DNA of 64,000 nt from Betaproteobacteria bacterium (GTDB lineage Bacteria; Pseudomonadota; Gammaproteobacteria; Burkholderiales; SG8-39). A program made the position numbers and the translations under genes. Location: the NCBI GenBank assembly GCA_016195915.1, contig JACPYS010000055.1:1-64000 (forward strand), given 5' to 3'. Numbering within the stretch: the stretch's first letter is position 1; each line of letters starts with the position of its first letter. The notes beneath the pieces are model-generated. The model saw nothing but the letters and a program-made list of their open reading frames with translations. It was not told where the DNA came from and ran no database searches. Below, piece by piece: positions 47,864 through 55,920 of this stretch.

Positions 47864-49186
47864 ATGCCGTTTCGCGCCCTGCTGGTCCGTCTTGGTGCTG
47901 CGTTCACGCTCGCACTCGCGCCGGGAGCGCATGCGCAGGGCCGCATCACTCTGGTCGATCGCATCGTGGCAGTGGTGAACAACGAGGTGGTGACGGCGTC
48001 CGAACTCAACGAGCGCGTTGCGTTCGCGATGCGCGAACTGCGCCGGCAAGGCACGCCTGTACCCGACGCCGGCGTGCTCGAAAAACAGATGCTCGAGCGC
48101 CTGATCCTCGACAAGGCGCAGCTGCAACTGGCGCGTGATTCGGGACTCAAGGTGGACGAGGTCCAGCTCGACCGGGCGATCGAGCGCATCGCCGAATCCA
48201 ACAAGCTCTCGTTGCTGGAGTTTCGCCGGACGCTCGAGCGCGACGGTGTCGATTTCGACCGTTTTCGCGAAGACCTGCGCCAGCAGATCACGCTCAGCCG
48301 GCTGCGCGAGCGCGAGGTCGACGACAAGATCCAGGTCAACGACAGCGAGATCGACCTGTTCCTCGAGGAGACGACCGCGGAAGGCACGCCGGCCGCGGGG
48401 GTGGAATACAACCTCGCGCACGTGCTCGTGCGGATTCCAGAGCAGGCCGGCCCCGAGCAGATCGAGCGCGCGCGCGCGCGCGCCGAGAAGGTCGTGAGCG
48501 AAGCGCGCAGCGGCGTGGACTTCGGCAACCTCGCCGCAAGCTACTCGGACGCCGAGGATGCGCTGAGGGGAGGGGCGATGAGCTGGCGTCCCCAGGAGCG
48601 CCTGCCGGAGATTTTTACAACGGCATTGAAGGAATTGCGTCCCGGAGACGTGAGCGGCGTTTTTCGCAGCCCGGCCGGATTTCATGTGCTCAAGCTTCTC
48701 GAGCGCCGGGGAACCAGCACCGGCCCGGGCGGAGCGCCGGTGCTGCAGACGCACGCCCGCCATATCCTGGTGAGGACCAACGAGGTGGTGTCCGAGGCGG
48801 ACGCGCGCCGCCGCCTGGGCGACCTGCGCGAGCGCATCGTGACGGGCGGATCCAGCTTCGCAGACCTCGCCAGGCTGCATTCCGAGGACGGCTCGGCGAC
48901 GCGTGGCGGTGACCTCGATTGGGTCTATCCCGGCGATACGGTGCCCGAATTCGAACGCATGCTCAATGAACTCAAGCCGGGGGACGTGAGCGTGCCGTTC
49001 AAGACGCAGTTCGGCTGGCACCTGGTCCAGGTGATCGAGCGGCGCACCGCGGACGTCAGCATCGAGCGGCGTCGCCTCATGGCGCGGCAGGCGCTCAAGG
49101 AGCGCAAGGCGGACGAGGCCTTTCAGGATTGGGTGCGCCAGGTGCGTGATCGCGCCTACGTCGAGATGCGGCTCGAGGAGAGGTAG
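47864..49186 (+). CDS. surA: Periplasmic chaperone and peptidyl-prolyl isomerase SurA
   Basis: The 440-residue protein has a signal peptide (MPFRALLVRLGAAFTLALAPGAHAQ) and an N-terminal chaperone core (VDRIVAVVNNEVVTASELNERV, QMLERLILDKAQLQLARDSGL). Two parvulin domains follow, at about residues 180-280 (EYNLAHVLVRIPE, GGAMSWRPQERLPEIF) and 290-390 (HARHILVRTNEV, GGDLDWVYPG). It delivers outer-membrane proteins, LptD included, to the Bam complex. It starts 7 bp after lptD. Confidence 0.96.
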   Translation: MPFRALLVRLGAAFTLALAPGAHAQGRITLVDRIVAVVNNEVVTASELNERVAFAMRELRRQGTPVPDAGVLEKQMLERLILDKAQLQLARDSGLKVDEVQLDRAIERIAESNKLSLLEFRRTLERDGVDFDRFREDLRQQITLSRLREREVDDKIQVNDSEIDLFLEETTAEGTPAAGVEYNLAHVLVRIPEQAGPEQIERARARAEKVVSEARSGVDFGNLAASYSDAEDALRGGAMSWRPQERLPEIFTTALKELRPGDVSGVFRSPAGFHVLKLLERRGTSTGPGGAPVLQTHARHILVRTNEVVSEADARRRLGDLRERIVTGGSSFADLARLHSEDGSATRGGDLDWVYPGDTVPEFERMLNELKPGDVSVPFKTQFGWHLVQVIERRTADVSIERRRLMARQALKERKADEAFQDWVRQVRDRAYVEMRLEER

Positions 49187-49234
49187 CGGGGGCGTCCCCC
49201 CGCATCCGTTCCCCGGCCCGGACGACGAAACCCC

Positions 49235-50233
49235 ATGGGATCCCGGTTGCCGGTGATTGCGCTCACATCCGGTGAACCCGCGGGAATCGGGCCGGAATTG
49301 TGTGCCATGCTCGGTGCGAGGGAGTTCGCCGCGCGGCTGGTGGTGATCGGTGACGAAGCGCTGCTCGCCGAAAGGGCGCGGCGTGCCGGTGTTGACGCGC
49401 GGCTGCGACGATATTCCCGCGCCACGCTGCCGACATCCGGCATCATCGAAGTGGAGCATGTTCCGATTGCGCGTCCGGCACAGGCCGGGCAACTCGACCC
49501 GGCCAACGCCCGCTATGTGCTCGCGCTTCTGGACCGCGCGATCGACGGCTGCCTGTCCGGCGAGTTCGACGCGATGGTCACGGCGCCGGTGCACAAGGGG
49601 ATCATCAACGACGCCGGCATCGCATTTACCGGACATACCGAGTATCTCGCTGCGCGTACGGGCGCGGCCGACGTGGTCATGCTGCTGGTCGGCGGCGGGC
49701 TGCGCGTCGCGCTCGCTACCACGCACCTGGCGCTCGCCGAGGTTGCGGCGGCGATCCAGCGCCCCCGGCTCACTGAAACCCTGCGCACGCTCGAGCGCGG
49801 CTTGCGTGAGCAGTTCGGCATCGCGCGGCCACGCATTCTGGTTGCGGGCCTCAACCCGCACAGCGGCGAAGGCGGTTATCTTGGCCGGGAGGAAATCGAG
49901 GTGATCGAGCCGGTGGTGCGCGAACTGCGTTCCGCGGGGCTCGAGCTGGAGGGGCCGTTGCCCGCAGATACGTTGTTCCTGCGCGAGCGGCTGGAGCGCG
50001 CCGATTGCGTGCTCGCGATGTATCACGACCAGGGCCTGCCGGTGCTCAAGTACGCGAGCTTCGGCAAGGGCGTGAACGTGACGCTCGGGTTGCCCATCGT
50101 GCGCACTTCCGTCGACCATGGAACCGCGCTCGAACTCGCGGGCACGGGCCGCGCCGATTGCGGCAGTCTCGAGGAGGCGATTCGGCTCGCGCTCGCGATC
50201 GCGGGCGTGCGCCAGCGCCGCGCGCCGGCGTGA
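49235..50233 (+). CDS. pdxA: 4-hydroxythreonine-4-phosphate dehydrogenase
   Basis: The 332-residue enzyme of pyridoxal-phosphate synthesis has ALTSGEPAGIGPEL at the start, VTAPVHKGIINDAGIAFTGHTEYLA, LATTHLALAEVAAAIQ, GLNPHSGEGGYLGREE and MYHDQGLPVLKY with the metal-binding histidines. Its stop overlaps the rsmA GTG. Length is normal. Confidence 0.96.
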   Translation: MGSRLPVIALTSGEPAGIGPELCAMLGAREFAARLVVIGDEALLAERARRAGVDARLRRYSRATLPTSGIIEVEHVPIARPAQAGQLDPANARYVLALLDRAIDGCLSGEFDAMVTAPVHKGIINDAGIAFTGHTEYLAARTGAADVVMLLVGGGLRVALATTHLALAEVAAAIQRPRLTETLRTLERGLREQFGIARPRILVAGLNPHSGEGGYLGREEIEVIEPVVRELRSAGLELEGPLPADTLFLRERLERADCVLAMYHDQGLPVLKYASFGKGVNVTLGLPIVRTSVDHGTALELAGTGRADCGSLEEAIRLALAIAGVRQRRAPA

Positions 50234-51036
50234 AACGTTCGCGCATCGTTCCGCGCAAGCGCTTCGGGCAGCACTTCCTGCATGAGCGGGGTGTGATCGA
50301 GCGCATCGTGCAGTCGATCAATCCGCAACCTGGTGATGTGATCGTGGAAGTGGGAGCGGGGGAAGGCGCGCTCACGCGGGCCTTGCTCGAGCGCGTGGCG
50401 AAGATCGAGGCGATCGAAATCGACCGTGATCTCGCGGCACGGTTGGCAGCAGAGTTCTCCCCGTCCCAACTGGTTGTGCACGTAGCGGATGTACTCGAGT
50501 TCGACTTTTCACTTTTTCCCGAGGGCGTGCGAATTGTCGGCAACCTGCCCTATAACATTTCAACGCCGATGCTTTTTCATCTCGCCCGCTACGCCACGCG
50601 CGTGCGCGACATGCACTTCATGCTGCAGCTCGAGGTGGTCGAGCGCATGGTGGCAAAGCCTTCGACCCCGGAATACGGCCGGCTATCGGTGATGCTGCAG
50701 ACGCGCTTTCGAATGGACAAGCTGTTTCGCGTGGGGCCCGGCGCGTTCCGCCCGCCGCCGAAAGTGCAATCCGCGGTGGTGCGGCTGGTGCCGCTGGCGC
50801 ACGAGCAGCTTGCGGCCATGGACCATTCGGTGTTCGAAGCAGTGGTACGCAGCGCATTCAGCGCCCGGCGCAAGACGCTGCGCAACGCACTGGCGGAGTG
50901 GTTCGACGAGGGTCAGCTGCGCGCACTTGGCATCGACCCGAGGCTGCGCCCCGAAAATCTTTCGCCGAATGATTTTGTGCATCTTGCGGAACACGTTGGT
51001 CGAAGGGGCTCGTGCGGCAGTGATCCGAATCAGTAG
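50230..51036 (+). CDS. rsmA: 16S rRNA (adenine1518/1519-N6)-dimethyltransferase
   Basis: The 268-residue methyltransferase has RKRFGQHFLHERGVIERIV, VEVGAGEGALTRALLE (SAM site), the acidic IEIDRDLAARL and the catalytic NLPYN. It dimethylates two adenines in helix 45 of 16S rRNA. It starts with a GTG overlapping pdxA. It is the last gene of the lptD operon. Downstream, the conserved order is interrupted by a repeat-rich insertion. Confidence 0.97.
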   Translation: MKRSRIVPRKRFGQHFLHERGVIERIVQSINPQPGDVIVEVGAGEGALTRALLERVAKIEAIEIDRDLAARLAAEFSPSQLVVHVADVLEFDFSLFPEGVRIVGNLPYNISTPMLFHLARYATRVRDMHFMLQLEVVERMVAKPSTPEYGRLSVMLQTRFRMDKLFRVGPGAFRPPPKVQSAVVRLVPLAHEQLAAMDHSVFEAVVRSAFSARRKTLRNALAEWFDEGQLRALGIDPRLRPENLSPNDFVHLAEHVGRRGSCGSDPNQ

Positions 51037-51539
51037 GCCCGCGTTTCTTCTTGCGCAAGCATCGGGACCGCAAATCCGATAGGCAGCACTCGGCCACTAT
51101 GCACAGTTCGAAACTATGCGCAATTATGTCGATTGGGGGAGGCGTCCGCCTCGGGTGCTGAGCGTTCAGGATCGGCGCGATCTGCGCATAGTTTCCGAAG
51201 GCATGTGACTTCGTAGTTCGACTTCGGGAAAGCACCACGGAAACACGTGAACCACGCATCGCTTCGTCAAGGCCGACCTCGCGAAGAATGAAAATACTCT
51301 CACCCATTGTGATGCGTTCGACGTCAGGTTGCGTCGATTTGGGGCTCCGGACTCGCTCGTGTGGTTCCTGCAACGCGATAACTATGCACAGATCGAAATT
51401 GACGCACCTCGTCAAACGCCGCGCCAGTCTTGTGTCTGCGCCCTCGAGCTCTCTTCACCTGCGCATAGTTGCAATCTGCGCATAGTGGTCGCTATCTAAA
51501 CCTTTACATAGCGGCCAATAGCGGTCATTCGCGAACGCG
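51037..51539. repeat. Repeat-rich intergenic region with dispersed TGCGCATAGTT copies
   Basis: No gene is recognised in these 503 bp. The 11-mer TGCGCATAGTT or its complement recurs: AACTATGCGCA at 51112-51122, TGCGCATAGTT at 51183-51193 and 51460-51470, and near-copies at 51096-51105 (ACTATGCACA), 51380-51390 (AACTATGCACA) and 51477-51487 (TGCGCATAGTG). ATAGCGG is doubled at 51508 and 51518. Both orientations occur and spacing is irregular, so this is not a CRISPR array. It abuts an ABC-type binding-protein gene whose other side carries the same motif. Confidence 0.6.
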
Positions 51540-52535
51540 CTATTCGATCACCCGGTCGGCACGCAGCAGAAGCAACTGCGGGATCGTAAGCCCGAGCGCC
51601 ATGGCGGTCTTCTTGTTAATGACCAGTTCAAACTTAGTTGGAAGTTCTACCGGCAACTCCGCGGGTTTTGCTCCGTGCAGAATGCGATCGACGTGGGCCG
51701 CAGCGCGCCGGAAAAGATCGGCATAGTCAACGCCGTAGGAAATCAAACCGCCTTGCTCGGAGAAGTTGGCGGTAAAGTAGATTGCTGGAACCTTGTGGCG
51801 CGCGGCCAGTTCGATGATTGGCTTCCGATGGACGATCAAAAAACTGTCTGGCATGGCAATGAAGCCGCTGCCCGACTGGCGCGCAAGCCCGCTGATGACC
51901 TGTTCGATCCTGGAGTCGTTGTGAACGCTGGCCGTGAACGTCGTCACGCCAACTTTCGTCGCGGCAGCCTGAAGGGGCTGCAAATAATATTCCGCGTAAG
52001 GCGCAGTTTGCGGATTGAACATCACGGCGACCCGCGTCACACGAGGCGCGATCTCCGTGAGTAGCTGCAGAAACTTCTCAATCAGCGACGCTTCGAGGCT
52101 AAGAAAGCCGGTGATATTGCCTCCCGGATGCGCCAAGGTCTTGACGAAACTGCTGCCGACCGGATCGGCGACGGCCAGGAATACGATCGGGATGGTCCGG
52201 GTCTCGCGTTGGAGTGCGGCCGTCACTGGCGTAGTTTGGGAAAGGATCACCTCGGGCCGCTGCGTCACCAGGTCTTTTGCAAGCGCAGATGCGCGATTGA
52301 CGTCGCCCGAGGCCCAGCGAACGTCGATCGACAAGTTACGCCCATCAACCCACCCTAGCACCGCAAGCCGCTCCTTGAATGCCGCAAGGAATAAGCGCGC
52401 TTCCGGATCGCTCTCGGTGTAACCCATGAGCACAGCGATTTGGCGCACGCGCTCGGGCAACTGCGCCTGCACGAGCCGGGCAGCAAGAAGAGCGGCCCAG
52501 GAAAACAGGAACTGCCTGCGTCGGATTTGGCGCAT
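51540..52535 (-). CDS. ABC-type substrate-binding protein (ABC_sub_bind/TrpX-like family)
   Basis: The 331-residue exported protein begins MRQIRRRQFLFSWAALLAARLVQAQ, an arginine-rich signal peptide of possible Tat type. It continues with RQIAVLMGYTESDPEARLFLAAFKERLAVLGWVDGRNLSIDVRWA, ILSQTTPVTAALQRETRTIPIVF and a C-terminal PTKFELVINKKTAMALGL, all typical of this family. A perfect GGGAGGGG precedes the ATG at 52535; a longer start at 52562 lacks one. No permease or ATPase is nearby, so it is an orphan. It is flanked on both sides by the TGCGCATAGTT motif. Confidence 0.88.
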   Translation of the reverse strand: MRQIRRRQFLFSWAALLAARLVQAQLPERVRQIAVLMGYTESDPEARLFLAAFKERLAVLGWVDGRNLSIDVRWASGDVNRASALAKDLVTQRPEVILSQTTPVTAALQRETRTIPIVFLAVADPVGSSFVKTLAHPGGNITGFLSLEASLIEKFLQLLTEIAPRVTRVAVMFNPQTAPYAEYYLQPLQAAATKVGVTTFTASVHNDSRIEQVISGLARQSGSGFIAMPDSFLIVHRKPIIELAARHKVPAIYFTANFSEQGGLISYGVDYADLFRRAAAHVDRILHGAKPAELPVELPTKFELVINKKTAMALGLTIPQLLLLRADRVIE

Positions 52536-52555
52536 TACCCCTCCCGAACAGTGAT

Positions 52556-52584
52556 CGCGCATAGTTGAGACCTACGCATAGGGG
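52556..52584. repeat. Further copies of the TGCGCATAGTT motif
   Basis: CGCGCATAGTT (52556-52566) and the related TACGCATAGGGG (52573-52584) lie upstream of the binding-protein gene, on the side away from the main cluster. They mark the second boundary of the inserted segment between rsmA and gloA. Confidence 0.55.
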
Positions 52585-52598
52585 TCGACGGCAGCCGT

Positions 52599-52994
52599 TC
52601 ACGGCATCGAAATCTTGCGCTCAATAAACTCGATCTTGTACCCGTCCGGATCCTCGATGAACGCGATCACCGTGGTGCCGCCCTTGACCGGACCGACTTC
52701 GCGCGTCACGGCGCCCCCGTGGGCACGCACTGCCTCGCAGGCGCTCTTCGCGTCGGGGACTTCGATCGCGAGATGACCGAAGGCTGTACCGAGCTCGTAC
52801 TTGTCCACGCCGTAGTTGTAGGTCAGCTCGATCACCGAAGCCTTGTCTTCCATGTCGTAGCCGACAAAGGCGAGCGAGTACTTCTGCTCCGGGCGGTCAG
52901 TTTCGCGCAGCAGTTTCATGCCGAGCACCTCGGTATAGAACTTCACCGAGCGCTTCAGATCACCGACGCGCAGCATGGTATGCAGTAGCCTCAT
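52599..52994 (-). CDS. gloA: Lactoylglutathione lyase (glyoxalase I)
   Basis: The 131-residue enzyme converts methylglyoxal-glutathione hemithioacetal to lactoylglutathione. It shows [58 protein letters not shown] and [14 protein letters not shown], with the metal ligands H6, E (VIELT), H and E (IEFIE). Length is normal. Its ATG overlaps the stop of the following metallopeptidase gene by 4 bp. Confidence 0.96.
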   Translation of the reverse strand: MRLLHTMLRVGDLKRSVKFYTEVLGMKLLRETDRPEQKYSLAFVGYDMEDKASVIELTYNYGVDKYELGTAFGHLAIEVPDAKSACEAVRAHGGAVTREVGPVKGGTTVIAFIEDPDGYKIEFIERKISMP

Positions 52995-53770
52995 GGCACT
53001 CCTCCGATGTGTGGAATCGCAGCGGCGGCGAGATGCAGTTCGCGCCGCGCCTTGCGGCAGTCAGGATACAGCGATTTGAGCGTCGTCCAGAAGCGGCGCG
53101 AATGGTTGAGTTCGACCAGGTGTGCAACCTCGTGGGCGATCACGTAGTCGGCAAGACGCGGCGCGACGTGCACCAGGCGCCAGGCAATCCGGATGCGACC
53201 CTTCCGGTCGCAGTTTCCCCATTGGGAGCGTGCTGAAGACAGGGTCACCGGCGGGGCGGCCAACCCCAAGCGCGCCGCGAAGTGCCCCGCGCGTGGTGTG
53301 AAGGCTTCGAGCGCGGTGCGTTTCAGCCACGCGACCAGCGCCCCGCATGCGGCGGCGCCATCAAGCGGATTGCGCAATTCAAGCACCAGCGCGCCGGGCT
53401 CGCGCAGCACAGTACCTGCTCCTCGGCGCACTTCGAGGCGCAGTGTTTCGCCAGCGACGCAAAGCGTTTCTCCGTCGATGCCAAACATGCGAACGGGGCG
53501 CGGCACGCTGCGCCACTCCTCGAGCCGGGTGGTGATCCAGCGCGCCTTGCTTGCAATAAAGGCGTCGATATCGCGCCACGGCGCCGCGGGAGGGGCGCTG
53601 ACTGCGAGGCCCTCCGCGTCAACGCTGATCGCGATGGTGCGTCGCCGCCTTCGGCTGATGCGGTATTCGACCAGCCGTCCGTCCAGAAAAGCGTGCCTGC
53701 GTTGTTCACCCTGAAGCGCTTGCCGCTCGCCAATCTGCCCGAACAGCGTCAGTTGTCTTGGGCTGGGCAA
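52991..53770 (-). CDS. YgjP-like (DUF45) zinc metallopeptidase-fold protein
   Basis: The 259-residue protein carries the gluzincin-like motif [16 protein letters not shown] (HExxH plus downstream H). It is preceded by [36 protein letters not shown], characteristic of DUF45/YgjP proteins. The biological role is unknown. The start given is a TTG at 53770, since no ATG or GTG precedes the conserved [17 protein letters not shown] region closely; the true start could be a few codons in. It is coupled to gloA. Confidence 0.85.
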   Translation of the reverse strand: MPSPRQLTLFGQIGERQALQGEQRRHAFLDGRLVEYRISRRRRRTIAISVDAEGLAVSAPPAAPWRDIDAFIASKARWITTRLEEWRSVPRPVRMFGIDGETLCVAGETLRLEVRRGAGTVLREPGALVLELRNPLDGAAACGALVAWLKRTALEAFTPRAGHFAARLGLAAPPVTLSSARSQWGNCDRKGRIRIAWRLVHVAPRLADYVIAHEVAHLVELNHSRRFWTTLKSLYPDCRKARRELHLAAAAIPHIGGVP

Positions 53771-53815
53771 CGCTTGCTTTGCCGGGTATTAATGTACGCT
53801 TCAACCATGCCGGGC

Positions 53816-54139
53816 TTACGAAGCGAGCTTTGCGCTCGCGAGCCGATTCAGACTGACTCCCTGTTCAGCAGCCTGCATGGCCAAGGCACGATGAACTTCC
53901 GGCGGGATCCGCACGCGAAATTCGCCGCTATAGTGTTTCTCCGCGAGGGGTACGGGAACGGCCTCTCCCGAGGACTCCATGTCCGCGACTGCCGTCGAAA
54001 CGATCTGCCGAATCCCCTTCAGGGCGGCCTCCGGCGTGGCGGCCAGCCATGACAGCGACGGAAATTCCGCGCACAGACCGACATGTTCGCCATCTTCCGA
54101 CGACCACGTGACGCGGTAGGTGTAGTGATCAACGCTCAT
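53816..54139 (-). CDS. hicB: HicB-family antitoxin
   Basis: The 107-residue protein has the partial RNase-H-like HicB fold (YTYRVTWSSEDGEHVGLCAEFPSLSWLAATPEAALKGI) and a C-terminal ribbon-helix-helix DNA-binding part (GEFRVRIPPEVHRALAMQAAEQGVSLNRLASAKL). It neutralises HicA and represses the operon. Its start overlaps the hicA stop by 11 bp. The toxin-first order is the common HicAB arrangement. Confidence 0.93.
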   Translation of the reverse strand: MSVDHYTYRVTWSSEDGEHVGLCAEFPSLSWLAATPEAALKGIRQIVSTAVADMESSGEAVPVPLAEKHYSGEFRVRIPPEVHRALAMQAAEQGVSLNRLASAKLAS

Positions 54140-54386
54140 CGTGCATGCCCTCCAGCTTTTCGATTGCGAGTAGCACTTGCCGGACCTGATACGCCTTGGC
54201 CTTGCCTTTCTGGTCCTGGATGTTGATGCGAGGATCGCCGACCCAGGGCGTCTTGAAGATCGCATGGCTGGTACCCGCCTGACGTGGCTTGCCGAAAAAT
54301 GTCTCGCACACTTTCTTCAGATCGCCGAACCGCACGTTCACCGGTTCTCGCCGCATCTGGTCGAGGATTTTGTCGGCAGACGTCAC
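54129..54386 (-). CDS. hicA: HicA-family mRNA interferase toxin
   Basis: The 85-residue toxin has a double-stranded-RNA-binding fold with the catalytic histidine in AGTSHAIFKTPW, plus VRFGDLKKVCETFFGKP and YQVRQVLLAIEKL. HicA cleaves mRNA and tmRNA. It starts with a GTG at 54386. A weak -10 (TACCAT, 54398-54393) sits six bases before it, so the message may be leaderless. An imperfect palindrome at 54394-54413 overlaps the promoter. Confidence 0.92.
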   Translation of the reverse strand: MTSADKILDQMRREPVNVRFGDLKKVCETFFGKPRQAGTSHAIFKTPWVGDPRINIQDQKGKAKAYQVRQVLLAIEKLEGMHDER

Positions 54387-54393
54387 AATCGTA

Positions 54394-54413
54394 TGGTATC
54401 AATAGTGGAACCA
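54394..54413 (-). promoter_or_regulatory. Imperfect palindrome upstream of hicA (probable HicB operator)
   Basis: TGGTATCA (54394-54401) and TGGAACCA (54406-54413) form an inverted repeat matching at six of eight positions around ATAG. It covers the likely -10 of the hicAB operon, so it is a good candidate binding site for the ribbon-helix-helix domain of HicB. Confidence 0.45.
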
Positions 54414-54459
54414 CGCATCAATCCACCCGTCCCGCTGAGGCATAGAATCCGCAAGGATC

Positions 54460-54650
54460 ATGACGACGCTCGAACTTACCCTGAACCTGCCCGACGATCT
54501 CGCGCGCCAGGCGCGGGCCGCCGGCTCCTCGAGATCGGCGAGGCGCTGCAGGCGAGTGACCTGCCTCCGATGAGCGAAGACGAGATCCCGGCCGAAGTCG
54601 ACGCCGTGCGCGCCGCGCGCCGCGCCATGCGCGATGCGCCTGGTGCTTGA
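54460..54650 (+). pseudogene. VapB-type antitoxin remnant (frameshift and internal loss)
   Basis: The ATG at 54460 opens MTTLELTLNLPDDLARQARAAG, the N-terminus of a VapB-type antitoxin family. The frame then degenerates. In another frame the C-terminal end of the same family appears (ALQASDLPPMSEDEIPAEVDAVRAARRA) and stops at 54650. Around 25 residues of the middle seem missing at the junction near 54526. AAGGA precedes the ATG. The antitoxin cannot be made intact. Confidence 0.65.
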
Positions 54651-54661
54651 CACGAATTGCC
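54635..54661 (+). pseudogene. VapC (PIN-domain) toxin remnant, first codons only
   Basis: Overlapping the antitoxin remnant's end, the ATG at 54635 gives MRLVLDTN, the start of PIN-domain toxins with their first catalytic aspartate. Homology is then lost at once and the sequence enters the 3' end of plsC on the other strand. The toxin was deleted, apparently up to the neighbouring gene. Confidence 0.6.
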
Positions 54662-54670
54662 GGAGCAGCG

Positions 54671-55390
54671 TCAGTTTGCACGGGCCGGGCAAAGCTCCTC
54701 CTGCTGCGTTTCGATCCATGTTTCGGCTTCCGCGGTGATCGCCTCCGCAGTGCGGCCCGCAGTTTCAATTGCTGGGCCCACGCGTACGGTCACCAACCCC
54801 GCGCGTTTGAGGAACGCATTGCGCGGCCAGACGAGGCCCGCGTTGTGGGCGACCGGCACCACCGGCACCCCGGCCTTGGCCGCAAGCCAGGCCCCCCCGA
54901 GCTGGTAGCGCCGGCGCTCACCCGGTGCGACGCGCGTGCCCTCGGGGAATACCACCACCCAGAAGCCTTGCGCGAGGCGCTCGCGCCCCTGGCGCACCAT
55001 GGCTTTGAGCGCCGTCGCGCCCCTCGAGCGATCGATCGCGATCGGACTCATCAGCGCAAGGCCCCAGCCGAAAAAAGGAATCCACAGCAACTCGCGTTTG
55101 AGCACGTGGACCTGCGGCGGGAACAGTTTCTGAAACACCATCGTTTCCCATGCCGAATGGTGCTTGGAAAGGATCACTGAAGGTGTCGCGGGCAGGCGTT
55201 CGAGTCCTTCGACGCGGTAGCGGATGCCGCAGATCGCACGTGCCAACGCGATCATGGTGCGTGCCCAGCCCGTGATGATGCGGTAGCGGAGCATGCGCGG
55301 CAGCGGAGCGGTCGCGAGGAGAATCAGTGCATACGGCGGGGTGAACAGGACCATCGCGAGCGCAAACAGGCTCGAGCGTAACCAGATCAT
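54671..55390 (-). CDS. plsC: 1-acyl-sn-glycerol-3-phosphate acyltransferase
   Basis: The 239-residue membrane enzyme has an N-terminal hydrophobic segment (residues 5-30), motif I as SKHHSAWETM (an H-x4-E variant of H-x4-D that is common in Betaproteobacteria), PIDRSRG-type motif II (SPIAIDRSRG), motif III FPEGTRV and motif IV VPVVPVAHN. It forms phosphatidic acid. Its start overlaps the gmhB stop by 4 bp. Confidence 0.92.
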   Translation of the reverse strand: MIWLRSSLFALAMVLFTPPYALILLATAPLPRMLRYRIITGWARTMIALARAICGIRYRVEGLERLPATPSVILSKHHSAWETMVFQKLFPPQVHVLKRELLWIPFFGWGLALMSPIAIDRSRGATALKAMVRQGRERLAQGFWVVVFPEGTRVAPGERRRYQLGGAWLAAKAGVPVVPVAHNAGLVWPRNAFLKRAGLVTVRVGPAIETAGRTAEAITAEAETWIETQQEELCPARAN

Positions 55391-55920
55391 TTGAGGAAAT
55401 CATTGACGAACGCGGCGAGGTCCGGAAACACGCGCGTTCCCTCCGGAAGTCCGCCGTCCTTTTGCGTCTTGCGTCCCTTGCCTGTCAGCACCAGCACCGG
55501 CATTGCACCCACGGCCGCGGCTGCCTGCAAATCACGCATTGCGTCGCCGACGAAGGGCACCCCGTCGAGCGCGACGTTCATGCGCCGGCCGATTTCGAGG
55601 AGCATCCCCGGATTGGGCTTGCGGCACTCGCAATTCGCATCGGCCGCGTGAGGGCAGAAGAACACGGCATCGATGCGCCCACCTGCATGTGCAACCGCCT
55701 TGTGCATCGCGTCGTGGATCGCGTTGAGCGTGGCCATGTCGAACAGCCCGCGCGCGAGTCCGGACTGGTTTGTCGCAACCACTACCCGGTAGCCGCCTTG
55801 CGTCAGCAGCGCGATCGCCTCGAGGCTGCCCTTGATCGGCCTCCACTCCGCCGGCGACTTGATGTACTGATCGCTGTCGTGGTTGATGGTCCCATCGCGG
55901 TCCAAGATGACCAGTTTCAT
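55387..55920 (-). CDS. gmhB: D-glycero-beta-D-manno-heptose 1,7-bisphosphate 7-phosphatase
   Basis: The 177-residue HAD-family phosphatase has VILDRDGTINHD (nucleophile and acid aspartates), VVATNQSGLARG, the zinc-binding CPHAADANCECRKP loop and FVGDAMRDLQAA. It dephosphorylates heptose bisphosphate for LPS inner core. It is coupled to glyS (4-bp overlap) and plsC. Confidence 0.95.
   Translation of the reverse strand: MKLVILDRDGTINHDSDQYIKSPAEWRPIKGSLEAIALLTQGGYRVVVATNQSGLARGLFDMATLNAIHDAMHKAVAHAGGRIDAVFFCPHAADANCECRKPNPGMLLEIGRRMNVALDGVPFVGDAMRDLQAAAAVGAMPVLVLTGKGRKTQKDGGLPEGTRVFPDLAAFVNDFLK

Noticed and set aside
44479..48528. A 1349-residue minus-strand frame over lptD and surA
   Set aside because: It is an antisense shadow; only its last third is the real amgK, and lptD/surA are unmistakable on the plus strand.
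47639..50119. An 826-residue minus-strand frame
   Set aside because: It is the antisense shadow of surA and pdxA with low-complexity Arg/His-rich translation.
51096..51487. CRISPR array
   Set aside because: The repeats are only 11 bp, occur in both orientations and are irregularly spaced; no cas gene is present.
55190..55250. PlsC judged defective because of H-x4-E in place of H-x4-D
   Set aside because: This variant is normal for betaproteobacterial PlsC as I know it, and the other motifs are intact.
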